This document shows, in pieces, positions 31,946-44,713 of a DNA stretch of 64,000 nt. How positions within the stretch are numbered: the first letter of the stretch is position 1; each line of letters opens with the position of its first letter. Source of the stretch: Strongylocentrotus purpuratus (Eukaryota > Echinodermata > Echinoidea > Camarodonta > Strongylocentrotidae); the NCBI RefSeq assembly GCF_000002235.5, contig NW_022145601.1, positions 9,877,658-9,941,657 of the forward strand, given 5' to 3'. The translations under genes were made by a program, and so were the position numbers. The notes under the pieces are model-generated. The model made no database searches. It was given only the letters and a program-made list of their open reading frames with translations, and was not told the DNA's origin.

Positions 31946-33990
31946 TTTGGTTTTATTGAATGCTACTTACTTCGGAAACAAGCGCACTAAATGAAAAGAA
32001 AATGGTGCAATTTGTCGTTACTGAACTAATGAGACAAATCTACTAATACTGATTCTTAACTCGATGTTAAGGATGATGAACAATTAAGCTATCTTGGATC
32101 CTGGAAGTCTTTGGTTCAAAACCAAACTCCTAAATGTACCGTCTATTTTCAGACATCCCGTCGGCTTCCATTTCAGTCTTGTTTTCTTCCTCTAGCTGCT
32201 AATGTTGGTGTTCTGAAATATACAGCACACAAAACAAAAAGGGGCACGCGAACAAAACGGATCCGAAAATCAGACCTCAGGAATCACAATTCGCTCTCGT
32301 CTTCAACCGGTCACCATTAATCCTTCTCCTTCAATTATCTATACTTTTTGCTTTCAGTCAGAATTTGTGAAAAGATCCTGGCAGCAAAAAGATGACAAAA
32401 TGACTAACTTCGCAAAAGTTGGAATCGGCCTGTCGGTTAGGTTGCTCTTCCTTTCCCGTGCCTGGATTCTTCTCGGATGCGGCTACCAAAAGCCCGCGTC
32501 ATGTAAAATTGATGTACGGCTTCCTATGCGAGGAAAGATTCTCAATGTTTTGTTCATTCTACGTATACCAATATTCCATATTGATCATCCATGCGTGTGC
32601 ATATTTCTCTTGATATGGTGGATACATGCATGCAACAGTTAAAGTATAAAGTGATCGTCATAACCACGTCACGGTATTAGCAAGTTTGTGTGAGTGCGTT
32701 GGCACACAGAAGACCATCGCCTTCTTACATTGATTACTTTAGAGATAGTGGGCATCGAAAATCCTCGCATGTACACCCATATCATTTGTTAAAGTGTTTT
32801 GGTCGTCTTTACACCCATCTGTTCACTTATATCTCAAGTCGAAGTTTCCTTTTATCTAAACCCATGATGATGTCGTGTTGACGCGGCATGATACCTCAGG
32901 CACACGCCAAAGCGACTCGACTTTTATTATAATTCGACCGATTCGTGGTAATGCAATTTTTGTCCAATCTGATGTTGGTCTGACTGGTGCCACTGGTGTT
33001 TGACCAATGAAAGAACTACGCATTCTTTATATTATTCTTTCTTTTCCCCTCAAAATCAGCATTTTATCAATCTGGACCATGCATACGTTTCATTCGATTA
33101 GTGTGCATACGATGGTATCACTCGGTTTACTTCATTCGCTCGATGTTTTAGTTTTATTCTTTGCGCAAACATTTTCCACATTTTGACGTGTGTGTTGAAG
33201 ATTTCCAGGTTGCAGGGGAGTAATAGATCTTGAAAATTTAATGGAAATAATTCGATTATATTGTTTTCCGTTCCATCTCCGCTTCCGAACGGATACATTT
33301 CTGAATCAATGAATCCTCGAAATAAGTGAGAAAAATAAGGCTAAAGGGGAAAGATGAATCGTATACAGAGATGAACATAAATGTAATAGGGTTGGTGAAA
33401 ATGGCTTTCTTCCCAAGTCCATAAACCACAACGATAAACCCTATCCAAGTATTATACTTCAAAATATGGCGTTTCAAAGAAACGTCGGATCAACTAGGCA
33501 ATATCCTTCTTTTTTTTCTTCTCAAGCACTCTTGTTAGAAATATGAGTAATGGCAAATTTGGGGTATAATTGCCCTTCCCCTTTCCCTTTACAAACGATT
33601 TCCATGTTTAAAGATCAAGTCCGAACCATTTGCAACTTGAATTAAATAAACAGAGAAAAACAAACAAACAAAATGGTGCATCAAAACCAAACGAAAGGTG
33701 AGAAAGTTATGGTATTTAATTGTTCACACAATGTAATGAAACGGTGATATGTAGCACATATGCTATATGCAGGATAGCAGGATATATGCAGGATATATTC
33801 CCCATACATATTTTTTTTTCTTTTTTGATACACTTATAATTTTGTTACCCTTTCATGCTACAATAAGTTACAAAAGTGGTGATTCTGCACATATTCCATG
33901 AAGATTCAAGCCATGTTTGATATTCCCAGAGCAGAAAATTAATAGTATAGTATTAATGACTGCTTTGAGAGAAATAGTTGTTTTTATACG
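31946..33990. other. Upstream region of the GPCR and intergenic sequence
   Basis: Immediately upstream on the minus strand is a GTAAGT word in the presumed 5' UTR, but no matching acceptor before the ATG, so no 5' intron is claimed. No TATA box was identified with confidence. The rest holds nothing recognised. Confidence 0.35.
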
Positions 33991-33994
33991 CTCA

Positions 33995-34063
33995 AGGGAA
34001 GGTTACAATTGAGCAATTGCCCGAGGCGTGCCGAGGGCAATAGCCCAATTGTAACCTTCCCAA
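33995..34063. repeat. Hairpin element, about 28-bp arms
   Basis: GGGAAGGTTACAATTG (33997-34012) is inverted as CAATTGTAACCTTCCC (34046-34061). An inner GCAATTGCCCGAGGC and CGAGGGCAATAGC also pair. I recall similar GCCCGAGGCGTGCCGAGGGCAAT words in other marine invertebrate genomes. A short MITE or a transcribed hairpin. Confidence 0.6.
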
Positions 34064-35754
34064 GGAATACAGGAATAGTTAAAGTTTATGAATGCAATTT
34101 CGACCAATCAGATGGCTGGACTTCTTAAGTGAGGTATATAATCTATTATATTATATACACAACGGATAGAGACAAGTGAGGGGATTACATCATCAACTCA
34201 CTAATTTGCACACATTGTACAGTGTATGCAAATAATTGTATACAATGTATTTTTAAAATGATTTTTCCATACTTGTAGTAATTACTATGCCTATGTATTC
34301 CAAAAGAATATTTATGTACCATGTGAATGAAGTTTTCTAATAAATGAATACAAACACATACAACTGTGGTTCATGAGTAATATAGCGCCCTCAATTGTTG
34401 AGAGATATGTATATACGAGCTTGCTCTCTTCTTTTTTCACACTGATATTAAAATATTCTTATTATTTACACAAACCAGTATTTGAAACAAAACCAATTGA
34501 ATAATTTTTATTTTATTCCAGTTTGTATTAGTATTACTTATATCAAAATGATTTAAATCAATCTTTTGAGAAAAGTGAATGTTCCAATTCAGAAAAGACT
34601 GCATTTTAATCATTTCAGTCCAACAAAAATGCAACCACTTGCGTATTTGTAGCGGTCAAAAGGGTCATTATTTCTGCAACACCCCCCCCCCCCCCCCTTC
34701 CCGCCCTCCTCCCCGAGGAAAAACAAACGTTTAATCAAGCCGCGTAAATGACGATTACTTTTTAATATTTTTCACGCCATTAATGGAAATCACAACCAGA
34801 TAACGGTGGTATAAACGATAGGTTAAAAGTCGACTTCAAAAACTTGAAAAGGTGGTATTTAGAGACAATTAAAATTCTTTATGTTAAGTATTATTAATTC
34901 CAACAACAACTCTATTACCATTACATTACTCATGACTAAGGTCTATATTCGCCGATTAATGCATTCTGGTTATTCAGTATTTGTATAATACTTTTAATGA
35001 GTCTGTCAATAATAATAATAATAATAAAAAGCGCAGCCATATACTATTGCGAAATTGTATGATTTGCATATAATGAGAAAATTATTGATGAACCAACAAT
35101 TATTCTTTAAAAAGTTGACGCCAAACGAAACTCAAAATTAGCTTCTTTCTTCATTTGTTTATATTAATCTCCGACAAGGTCATGTGCTCAATCAAAATAG
35201 GGATTGCATAACTGACGAATTATTGAATGTGTTTAATCAAATGAAATATAAACATAATAAGTATTTAGACATCGTCTCTTAATATTATAAACATCGTCTC
35301 TTAAGATGATGTTAAGTTCCTTCTTTTCCTCAAAACATAACTACGTTTATTCCCGAGAAGTCAATATGATTTTATGATGATCATACCACAGTTTTTCGAG
35401 TCGGCGTCCGAAGTTATGGAATGTCTGTTAGGTTGCACGCTATGCAGATAGAGCGTAAAGTCAGGACACGTCAGTTATATTACAATGCAACCACAGTTAT
35501 GCGTTTATATGAGACAATAATTATTTCGCATAAAATGATAAAGAGATTTTATTTGCAAGCGTGACGGGTTTCTCATTGTTCTTATAAGGTCAATGCCGAC
35601 CCAATATAATTATGGTTGCTATGATTATTATGCTCACAGGCGAGTCTTAGAACAACACGCCCTCCGCCCCCCCCCCCACCTTTTCCTCGAATAGCCTATC
35701 GCCAAGACTTTCGAGGAATCAAACTTAAGGACACTTTTAATACCTCTGTACTGC
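34064..35754. other. Intergenic sequence, no gene recognised
   Basis: AT-rich with a C17 run (about 34682-34698) and another C-run near 35668. Nothing coding. Confidence 0.4.
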
Positions 35755-36138
35755 TTAAAGGGATTGGGTATCTTTGTCTCAGATTCTAAACAAAATCCCG
35801 GATTTAGCTCATGCTGCAATGGTAATTATAAACTTTTAGGTCAGTCAGGAATCCCATGACGTTTACAAGCTGATCGCCCGTTTGATTATCAAGATATTTA
35901 TGATTGGAATTCAAAGTTTCAAAAACCATTTTCCCAACTTTTGTTATAACGCTACAGTCTATTGGAGAAAATGAGTATGGTAAAACCGATCACTCGAAAA
36001 TGTTACTTTTTTAAGGCTCTTCATGATCATTTTGAGGCGCATTTTTTTAGGGCTTCAATATTACACCATACCACAGACGCCGATAACACGTAGGGCCATG
36101 TGCATCTCAGATTTGGCATTGTTAAACAATGCCTTTAA
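35755..36138 (+). mobile_element. Dispersed TTAA-ended repeat, copy 2 (most complete)
   Basis: Begins TTAAAGGGAT (35755-35764) and ends ATGCCTTTAA (36129-36138), an inverted terminal pair matching in 9 of 10 positions. Colinear with copies at 12285 and 44714. TTAA at both ends is the insertion target of piggyBac-type transposases, so this may be a piggyBac-related MITE. That link is inference from the tetranucleotide alone. Confidence 0.65.
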
Positions 36139-36354
36139 AGAGATTATATTCCTATTAGAAATTGTTTTTGTAGTGCTCAGTTATCCCAAAAGGTGATGTA
36201 TAAGTCAAGGTTTTATTACTTCCTATTGTGTTGGATAAAAAGAAAAAGGAAACAAAAAAGGAAATGCAACGTGAAAAGAAGATGTGACACCCCCCTCATA
36301 ATTACCACCTATTTCTATACCGTTGTTCCCTCACATTGTATCTACTTTACAGTG

Positions 36355-36445
36355 CCACCCTCCCCCTCCCCACCACCACCGCCCCTACTTGATGCCATTG
36401 CCCCCCCCCCCCCCACCTTATAAATGAACACTCGCAACGCCACTG
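36355..36445 (-). repeat. Poly-C run with CAACGCCACTG edge (poly-G element, minus orientation)
   Basis: Proline-like CCACCACCGCCCC, then ATTGCCC leading into a C14 run, then CAACGCCACTGA. In reverse it reads GTGGCGTTG followed by poly-G. See the finding on poly-G-associated repeats. Confidence 0.45.
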
Positions 36446-36809
36446 ATGTTTCGTATTAAAGTGAAACGATACCCCTGGTTACTCCCCCACACTGCTACAC
36501 GTATGTCAAAACAAGTGAACTAGAAATCCTTGTTTTTCTTTGGGAATGCAATATGAATGTATATGATTTTGATTTACTTTGTTTGCTTTGTTGTTGCGTT
36601 TTTTTTTTTGTTTTTTTTGTTGTGTTGTATGTGTTTTGTTTCATTTTGCCTTCTCCTGTTATAATGTTAACTGTGTTTTTAATTCCATTATGATGAGGCT
36701 TCGTGAAGAAGAAAAAAATAAGCATCTTTTACCACAAAATGAGGAGTTTCAAGAGAAGCTAGTCCGAGATAATTATCTTATGAAATGAAAGGAAATGCAT
36801 AGTCCCCCT

Positions 36810-36811
36810 CT

Positions 36812-36853
<42 letters not shown>

Positions 36854-36867
36854 ACTCTCTCTCTATC
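36810..36867. repeat. (CT)n microsatellite
   Basis: CTCTTTCTCTCT run. Unremarkable. Confidence 0.85.
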
Positions 36868-38160
36868 CCCCTATATACACACCCCCAATTCCACGGGCTC
36901 ATCAACCACCCTCCCTATTTGTTACATTGCCATCGCCGCCATGAGTGCCCCTCTCAAGATCGCTTTCCTTTAACTCCAATGACCATTCATAGTCTCTTTC
37001 TCTTTCTCTCTCCCCTTCACCCAAACAAATCAAACTTTTATATTCACTATCTCTTTGCTTGGGCGATTCTCTTTCATAATGTGTATGTCTACGAGTGGTG
37101 TGCATTGGGCTTTAAAGACCCGTCTTTATGGCGTATTATACGCTTCCGTGGTTTGTTACCGTCCCTATTCATTCCTGGTATTATTTACCGTGTGCACAAT
37201 CTGAAGCTAGCATTTGCTTTATGACTATAGAGCCAGCAGTACACACGATATATACGGGTCTAATCTCCACATTAGAGCTCAGTGCACGATACAGGAATTC
37301 TAGACGCGATAAATATGGGATTTTAGATACCATACCGGTGCTTATACCTAATTGGACTTAACTGCATAACAGTAAGGTAAGTTACTTTAATCCTATATTC
37401 TATAATGAACTATAATTTCATCGTCCGAGTTTTGTTTTGTTGAATGTCGAGTTGTCCGGACGAGGCCGAATCGTTAGTTATGACGAGTTGAATGACTGTT
37501 TCGTTACATTTATTGAAAATTCTTCTTCTTCCTCTTCCTCTTCCTTTTCTGCTTCCAATTTTGTCTTCTTCTTTTTCTTCTTCTCCTTCCTCGTCCTTCT
37601 TTTTTGTGCTCCTCTTCCTTTTTTAACTTCGTTGTTTTCTTTTTGCATGATATTGCATTATGTAAGTGATTTTTTATTTTTTTTTATTATCGTTGATGAT
37701 GATGATAATGATCTTGATTATCATGTAGTTGTTCGCATGTATCTGTTATACCAACAGACTGAAACGTACCGACATACCATTATTGAAAACACTTCGAAAA
37801 CCTTTATGTTTCTTCTCCTTTTCACTCCTGGCTTAAAATATCAGAGGGGTGGTATATGAGATTGCCATGTGCCTGAAATAGAAGAGGACCACTCAATTGC
37901 CCTTTTAAATTGTATTGTGTAGGTCTATTTATTAGTCAGAATGTCTGTATAATCTTTTAGATATATTTAATTAATATTTTGGGATGTCTTGTTGATGTTA
38001 AGTCCGGAAATCTTTCCGATAGCCAGAAGTTACCTTTAAGTGTACGTCACATGTTGAATAGAAACAGATGCGAAAGTTGGTATTACACCAACTGGCGCGA
38101 CATCGGTTTAATCGGGAAGGGGGCGGGGCACTGATCTTCGAAGAGGGGTCATATCATCAC
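36868..38160. other. Intergenic sequence with a CTTCTTCCT tract
   Basis: A degenerate CTT/CCT tract at 37523-37610 causes Ser/Phe-rich frames (37437-37859 is therefore not called). A donor-like AAG/GTAAGTTAC occurs at 37376/37377 but no coding exon precedes it convincingly. Confidence 0.35.
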
Positions 38161-38204
38161 CCCCCCCCCCTCTCTCTCTCCCTCTCTCTCTCTCTATCTC
38201 TCTT

Positions 38205-38253
<49 letters not shown>
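38161..38253. repeat. Poly-C and (CT)n microsatellite
   Basis: C10 run followed by about 80 bp of CTCTCT. Simple repeat. Confidence 0.85.
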
Positions 38254-38254
<1 letters not shown>

Positions 38255-38282
38255 ATTCCTACTAATTTCTCTCTCTTTCTAG

Positions 38283-38525
38283 TGGAGGTGCCATGATATA
38301 GTTTTTTATTCACTTGGCTCTCGATTCTTCAGTTGAGGGTTCGAATCCTAGCCCGGCACTAAGGTCCAGGTGTGACATTAATCCACATTTGCCACTCTCC
38401 ACCCAGGTTTAAATGGGTGCCTGGCAGTTACTGGGGTAATATTAATCACAAGGCCCCCAGGAAGAAAATCATTGATGCTGATAAGGCTTCACTGGGTGAA
38501 AAAAAATTATTATAATGATATATTG
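38283..38525 (+). mobile_element. tRNA-derived SINE
   Basis: The head has a perfect RNA polymerase III box B word GGGTTCGAATCC (38337-38348) in a tRNA-like setting; a box A is not clear. The body continues with CCACCCAGGTTTAAATGGGT and CCTGGCAG. The 3' end is an A-run followed by TTATTATAATG. About 240 bp overall, as expected for a tRNA-derived SINE. Confidence 0.7.
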
Positions 38526-40950
38526 TTCCTCTCTTCACTCTTCCCACTCCTCTCTCTGTCTCCCCTCCTTTGTCTAAGTCTTATCATTTCAATTTGAAGG
38601 GGACACATGTCCCCCCCCCCCCCACACACACACACATCCCTCCAACGCTACGCCAATGATTACACCTGATCGGAGAAGGGCCTCATTCCGATAAAGGTCA
38701 ATATCTGTCACTCAGAGAGGTTTGAACCAGTTACTAATGACTTACATGGCCTTTGTACACAAGTTTGTCTAAGGTATGCACAACATATCTACGCAACAAA
38801 CACAGCAGGGAAGTAGCCAGATCGATGTTGATGTTGGTTTAAAGTAAGATACATGTACATCAACAACAAAAATGATAATAATAACAAACAGTTAACGCAT
38901 TCTGCAAAGTGTATTCTGAATTGTTTTGGTTTTTGAATTCCTTTATACACACCTTATAACGGATCATGTATTTTTGTTATCATTTTCGTAGGGAGTGGCA
39001 TATTTAAGGGAACACAACCCCCCCCCCCCCCCTTCCCCCACTTCAAACCAAATTGACACAGAAATTGGAGAAGTTACGCTAGTTTGTTGGTTGCAATTGC
39101 GGTAGGGTGGAAAATCCTTGACTTGCTTTAAACCGAAAATGAGCCAGCTACATATACGGTACATGAATTTGATACCGCCTGATCGTGAATGTTCTGAATG
39201 TGAAACAACGTTACATTATGATTACTTTGCCTCAGTGATTATAGCCCATGTTTATCCGACCATTTTATCGGTTTAACAGATGTGTAATCTCTACATAATA
39301 AAGAGCAAGCAAGGACAATGAGATTTCACTTTTATTTGCGACATTGTACCCCAGACAGTCTGACCCCAAAACCCGAGTAGGTGAAAGTAAATATATATCA
39401 TCCCTCATTTTGTGTATTAATATCTAATAACAACCTTCAACATCATGAATAAAACCAACGATGGGGTATGGGCAGCCTCCCCCCCCCCGGCCCCTCTCCC
39501 TGTGTACTTTTTAGAATGATTTCCTGGGCACATATTTAACATATTTTACATAATATGTTTAACATGAGTCCATCACTTCTGTTTAGCCTTCTGGCACACT
39601 AGCTCCCCCATTCCTCTCTGTCATTAAAACAAAACAAAATCTTCCTACGCAAAATATTGAAAGTTCACTGTGCTACAATATTCAGTCTACAAAATTATCG
39701 GAAAACAATTTTTTTAGGAGTCAAAGTTATAGATTGTAGAGCGAATATATAGGCCTATTCCATGGGAACAACTTGCCAAGTGTATCCATTTATTATTGTG
39801 TCAGGTTTTAGAAATGCGAAATCTAAACAGATTGTATTCAGCAAGTATGTAATTTGATAATACGACTGCATTATATTTGATGCACCCCATAATCCTGTGC
39901 GATATGTGATGCTCGTGGATGTTTTCATGTCGTTTTGGTGTCAAAATATAACAAAATAGAACGCAACGCTGGTACCTCGCTCGCTAAAGGGAAGACTTAG
40001 GCCTATGCATTGGAGTTTAAAACATGATCAGAAAGGGTAAAAGTTCATATTGTCTTTTCGATTACTGGTCCGTGCCTGGGCGATAATGTTACAGCTCTCT
40101 ATAGTGCAAGAGGCTTTTGTTATGCGCCAGTTTTTATAAGCTGTTTTGAACTTTTTTCTTGGCATTACAATAGGACTAGATCTTCACAACAGAATTCAAT
40201 GAATACAGAGTTGTTAAAAAGACCGATCATTGCGCGACCTAGCATTCTACGGCTTCGATACCAGAACAGTTAACCTTTGTGGTATACAGATTTAAAATGT
40301 CCCTTTATTGTTAGGCAGAGCGTAGAAATACCAGAGTCGTATAATAACTGTGAATATACAAGTCGGGGTATTTATAGGCTTGCGTTTTGTGGTGCTTATC
40401 TTATCCCCTCTTGCTGCTTACACTGGTAGTGCACGTACCAAACCAGTATTTGCTCACCAAATATTGGTACTGCTTAACCGCCTATGAAAATGTCACCGAA
40501 TATATAAGTGTGCGCATTGTGTGTGGGTATTTAAGTAGTTGATATGCATGCTTAATGTTGATTCATTGATTTCACATGTTTCGGAAGGAGCCTGGGCCAA
40601 CTCGGAGGGGAACAATCCCCCAGTGACCTGCACCCCTTACCACATTACATTACCCCCATCCCCTCTTCCGTAGTGCACAGGTGTCACGTGACTTGAAACT
40701 TTTTGAGAGTTGCGCACAGGATATAACGCTACCCAGAGTCCATGATTTATGGCAAAATAATGCCATGTATGACTCCTTTTTAAAACAAATTCCGGGTAAA
40801 AACATGAGAAGTATAGAACAATGATATTAATATCAACATATCTACAACTTAAGTTACATTACAATGGGCCAGAAAGGTGATAACTAATAACATTGATAAA
40901 TTACTTCTCCTGCTGACATGGGCCTATAATATATTTAGATATAGATAGGT
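38526..40950. other. Intergenic sequence, no gene recognised
   Basis: Contains C-runs at about 38610, 39021 and 39481. A CAACGCTACGCCAATGA edge after the first run (38643-38659) places it in the poly-G-associated repeat group in minus orientation. No gene seen. Confidence 0.4.
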
Positions 40951-41691
40951 GGTACAAAATGTGCACCCCCCCCCCCCCCCCGTCATGATAGGAACTTATG
41001 AAGACCAAGCGGATCTTAGTTAGAATGTGCAAAATAATAGAATCAATGCATGCCTTTAAAATGATTTGCCCTAAAAGGAATAAAAGTTTAGTTTCGGGGG
41101 GGGGGGGCTTTCATTCGATCTGCAATTTTAGAAAAATCCTGTCATTCATCACTGACAATAATATTGAAACCAAACCGACTGATATTTTAAGAAACGGTAA
41201 AAAGTAATATTTCTACTTTCATGACTAAACATTTCAGACCCCCCCCCCTTCCCTCCATTTCCTCCCTTCCTTCCCTTCCCCCCTTCCCTCCCCTCTTTAA
41301 CTGCGAACAATTTCAAAATATTTCATAAAGACATAATATCAACACACAGCCGTTTCACCCTTTTTTTTAAATGACGCACTATTGTTGCCAGAAAATTCCA
41401 CTTACATGTACACGATTTAGGCACGATTTCTGCATCATGTTTTTGTTTGTTTTTCTTTCCTTTTTTCTTCCCTCCTCTTTGTTTTTGTTTTAACTCTAAA
41501 GCCCCCGTCTTACTAATGTTCCTGAATTGCTCACTGCAACAACATTGAACGAATCCGACTACTTCCGCAACTAACCAATAAAGATTTAACAGATACATGA
41601 ATCTAGTGACGAAGCATGGAGTTACTCGCTAGAAGTCATGTGCACTTTTCTCCCTCATGTTTAAAATCAAGCAAGGTAACAAAGTCGCATT
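40951..41691. other. Intergenic sequence with C- and G-runs
   Basis: A C15 run (~40966-40981), a G12 run (~41095-41107) and a CCCTTCCC tract (41240-41296). No gene. Confidence 0.4.
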
Positions 41692-41730
41692 AAAATTTAA
41701 ATAGTATTATTATAATACTATTTAAATTTT
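41692..41730. repeat. Perfect AT-rich hairpin
   Basis: AAAATTTAAATAGTATTA is perfectly inverted around a 3-nt centre (18-bp arms). It would extrude a cruciform easily. Confidence 0.8.
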
Positions 41731-43426
41731 GATATAATCTTATCCAATACAATTTTTGATATCGTTTTTTCTCATCTAGTTTGAATATATCAAGTATTAT
41801 AAAAGACAACTATGTAACAATAAAATATAAACAGTTAGTTCTCGAAATGATTGGCTCCTTGGGACAACTAAAATGTGTTTAAGTCAAGGTTTTATTTTAG
41901 TCAAAATCTAGCCCCAATTTGTTTGATTCTATGTCATTCTAGTTCACTGGTTGTTTTGATTTAGTATAAAGGCGAGCTGTATAATCAGTCATCCCTGGCA
42001 GAGTTTTAATCTTGTATTTTACTTTTTAGTAAAATAAAATGTATTCATTTTGTTATAGAAGTCGTGACTGTGTAAACAATACATTGTAGCTCGTCCGATT
42101 AGTCTTCAAAGTTCCCGATAGTCCCATTGGTATACATTTGTGTGTTTTATTTTTTAGTTATTAGTAAGTTTATGTAATCCTGTAATGAATTGTTGCAGGT
42201 CCAATCACCTTGTTAAAAAAGAAAGATATTTACTGCCTTTTCTCAGCGATGATACAAATAACTTCTAAGAAATTCCGTACAGAATGTAATCTCTTTTCAA
42301 GTAGGCCTATATTCCGAATTTGTTTCCTTTTAATATATTTTGGGTGCGGTAAAAATCCTTCAATTTTATTCTGTGTTCACTCTGGCAATAGTTTGGATAA
42401 GAGAATTAAGCTTACTTCTTGGTTGACTCATGAATAAGATCTTAGAAACGGTTTTTGGGATAATTAATTTAACGTGTGATTGTGAGGGGCCTTGGTGTGC
42501 AAGTGTTAAAAAGACGGCCGCCATAATCAATGATTTACAGGCATTAGTGTGTGATTGCTTTGAAAAATGTTAGTCTAACAATCAAAGCTCTGTTTAATCA
42601 CACCGGTTGTTCAATGGCGGTGGCGTAGCGGGGGAATTGGAATGGGGGGGGGGGAGGGCAAGGGGGTATTTATGATTCTGTAGGTCTCAAGGGGCCACAA
42701 TGATTTGTTTTTATAATTACAAATCAATGTCAGTTTTGTGCAGTCAAGGTATGCAATTGTCTCTCAAAAGGGGATGGATTACGGAACGTCTGTGGTGCCC
42801 CCCCCCCTTAACCAGCCACTGTTGAGGGCCCTGGTCTCACTTGCGAAAAATGCGAGAGAGTGCACGGAGCAACTCCATCAAACCCCTTTATTCACAGTGT
42901 CCTTTCTTTTCTTTTCTTTTCTTTTTTAATAATGTAAATCGCTTTTCCACAATCTTTTTCATCATTATACTTTGAATATAAAAAATCAAAGAATTTATAC
43001 AATCATTCTATACTGAATGTCTAGACTCCTGCATAATGTCGGTATCATAGAATTTCTTTTAGCCACGCAATCACAAATCAAACAAGATTGCAATTTTTCA
43101 CATTTATATCTTTTTAAAATGTTATGCCTGTTAAGCTTATAGATTATTACTCTTGCAGAAAATTACAAACCAAATAAGGAACAAGATTTGTACACGAATA
43201 TCCTTTTGATTTCATGTTTGTTAGTCTTATGCATAATATAAACATTCTATTTGTTTTCGTTAGCCATGTAGAAAATTACAAAACAAATGAAAAGATTAAA
43301 TCAATAACGCTTATAACTCTGTCGATTTGTATTTATGACATAACTGGGTCGCGGTTCATTGTTTTTTATCTGTTCACACGACGTGAAAGGAAAAGAAATA
43401 AATTATTTATTTTCACTGTCACTAGT
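41731..43426. other. Intergenic sequence, no gene recognised
   Basis: AT-rich. A GGCGGTGGCGTAGCGGG word at 42615 followed by a G12 run belongs to the poly-G-associated group. Nothing coding. Confidence 0.4.
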
Positions 43427-43755
43427 GTTGGGAGCCCCAAATCCGCTTAAAAAATTGATGGCAACATTTCACTTAAATTGTGTAATGATATGAAAGAGAA
43501 TGTCATATAACACTCAACTCCGCAAGAATTTTCAAAACACATGTGTTTGAAGACGAATATTGATGAAAGAATACAAAACTTGGGTCTTGTGTTGTACGCA
43601 GAAACCCTACATGTTGTATTCTTTCATCAATATTCGCCTTCAAACACAATTATTCTAAAAAAATACTTTCAGAAGTCAATATTAAATGACATCCTCTTTC
43701 ACTTCATTAAGCAATTCAAATGAATGTTTACCATGAATTCCTTTGGGCTCCCAAC
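43427..43755. mobile_element. Long foldback element, about 330 bp
   Basis: The ends GTTGGGAGCCC and GGGCTCCCAAC are exact inverses. The arms stay complementary throughout, with TGAAAGAGAATGTCAT opposite ATGACATCCTCTTTCA and the innermost stem GAATATTGATGAAAGAATAC exactly inverted at 43618-43637. The small loop is about 43580-43615. The ORF 43541-43723 is a by-product. A long-TIR MITE. Confidence 0.75.
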
Positions 43756-44429
43756 TCTTTAGATGGCCTCATTTAACCTTATTGCGATCAAAACAGGTCT
43801 GGAGGTTCTAAAACTTACAAGTCCTTTCCCAAAGTCCATGTTTACCTGATTATTGTCGGAGAATAATGACCAATTTATCATATTAAATATGAACAACACT
43901 CGACACCACCTATTTGCGGTTGGGGACACAATGTCGCGACCGAGATTTCTTTAGTCCTACTTGAAATTCCTCAACATCGTTTATTCTTAGCTAATGAAGG
44001 ATGATTCATTCCAAAGTGTTATGCACAGTAATATCTTTTGGATTGGAATATAACTTTAATAGGAAGCAAAACACATCGTGAAATAGACATCTTTCTCGAT
44101 TGAAAGTTATGTATAATTTTGCCATTCATGGTTAAACATGATCGCAAAGGCTTTCGACAAAAATCAACCTTATATGGCAATTCCAATAACCTTGTCCATC
44201 AACATTGATTTATATGGAAAATACAAGAGGGTATTAATAATGCCCTTAAGATGATCATGTTTATTTTTCGAAAGTCTACTAATATGCCATCGCGTTGACT
44301 CGAAGTTCTGTTTTCTTAAGTAGAATTTTTCTTTCAAGACATTAAATGATCCCGTTCCTTGTGATTTTAGTCTGAAGATATACTAACAATACCCTGACAC
44401 CTTGTATTGGTGGAATTATTTTTTTTTTC
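43756..44429. other. Intergenic sequence, no gene recognised
   Basis: AT-rich. Nothing recognised. Confidence 0.4.
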
Positions 44430-44505
44430 AAGTGGAAGACTGGGATTCGAACCCCGGTCGGCTTACGGAAGGCCGGAAAACCACTGGTCCAACTCATATC
44501 CCCTT
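44430..44505 (-). mobile_element. tRNA-like retropseudogene or SINE head with A-tail
   Basis: On the minus strand TGGACCAGTGG fits RNA polymerase III box A with one mismatch, and GGGTTCGAATCCC, about 26 nt further on, is a perfect box B. The acceptor stem does not pair well, so it is not an intact tRNA gene. Directly after the tRNA-like part comes AGTCTTCCACTTG and then an A-rich tail, as in a short retroposed copy. Confidence 0.5.
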
Positions 44506-44713
44506 ACTCACACGATGATGCATTAAGATGGTTCCAAAATCCATATATATTCATTTTGTGGTATAACATTAGTAATTTTGGTGGATGACTGCATCGAGTG
44601 GAATATTTTCAACCAGAGGAATGCGATACTTCGAGGAAGGAAGCGACTATGGGGGATGTTGGGACATTCAGGGGTGAAGTGAGAGGGGCAAACAGTCCCT
44701 GCTCCCTCCCCCT

